From Rhodoferax sp. (GTDB taxonomy: Bacteria; Pseudomonadota; Gammaproteobacteria; Burkholderiales; Burkholderiaceae_C), in the NCBI GenBank assembly GCA_023231075.1, contig JALNWC010000195.1:1-5773 (forward strand): a stretch of DNA of 5,773 nt. The letters run 5' to 3'. Shown here one piece after another: positions 5,766 to 5,773 of the stretch. Made by a program: the position numbers and the translations under genes. Position 1 is the stretch's first letter. Each line of letters starts with the position of its first letter. The notes beneath the pieces were generated by a model that did no database searches, was not told the DNA's origin, and saw nothing but the letters and a program-made list of their open reading frames with translations.

Positions 5766-5773
5766 TTTTGAAA

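Noticed and set aside
1..5773. tRNA, rRNA, CRISPR array, insertion sequence with terminal repeats
   Set aside because: No cloverleaf, regularly spaced repeats or transposase sequence was seen on either strand.

Overview
The window is GC-rich DNA from what looks like a betaproteobacterium, most likely Comamonadaceae or a close Burkholderiales relative (Rhodoferax/Polaromonas/Acidovorax-like). This placement rests on recognised protein sequence character, not on a search. All gene content I can support lies on the minus strand; the long plus-strand frames are antisense shadows of a high-GC gene.

Positions 83-4129 hold one large gene, nrdJ, encoding an adenosylcobalamin-dependent (class II) ribonucleotide reductase of 1348 codons. 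It is interrupted by a 381-residue intein (2099-3241) carrying a LAGLIDADG homing endonuclease. The intein sits exactly before the cysteine of the N-P-C-A-E motif, so the extein nucleophile used for splicing is also the predicted catalytic thiyl-radical cysteine. The spliced enzyme would be 967 residues, with two tandem TSCPD-like domains and a Cys-rich zinc-ribbon-like tail.

Upstream of nrdJ (4130-4300) is a well-formed regulatory region: a Shine-Dalgarno sequence, a sigma70-type promoter, and two NrdR-box-like 16-mers 31 bp apart, one covering the -10. This suggests repression by NrdR. No cobalamin riboswitch is evident. A divergent pair of REP-like palindromes (4342-4423), whose stems have changed in a compensatory way, lies just beyond.

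The right part (4439-5765) reads as a decayed, deletion-compacted operon, in transcription order: a beta-carbonic anhydrase gene that has lost its core, an apparently intact 134-residue conserved protein overlapping it by ATGA, a Crp/Fnr-type regulator reduced to its DNA-binding half, the N-terminal third of a NasT-like (ANTAR) regulator, and a 16-residue tail ending in a CGSC motif typical of the C-terminus of assimilatory nitrate reductase. The simplest reading is that a nitrate-assimilation cluster was deleted between nasT and the 3' end of nasA, leaving only the outer edges. Nothing in the window is a clear new multi-gene system. The most interesting items are the intein at the radical cysteine, the NrdR operator pair, the nasT::nasA deletion scar and the REP doublet.
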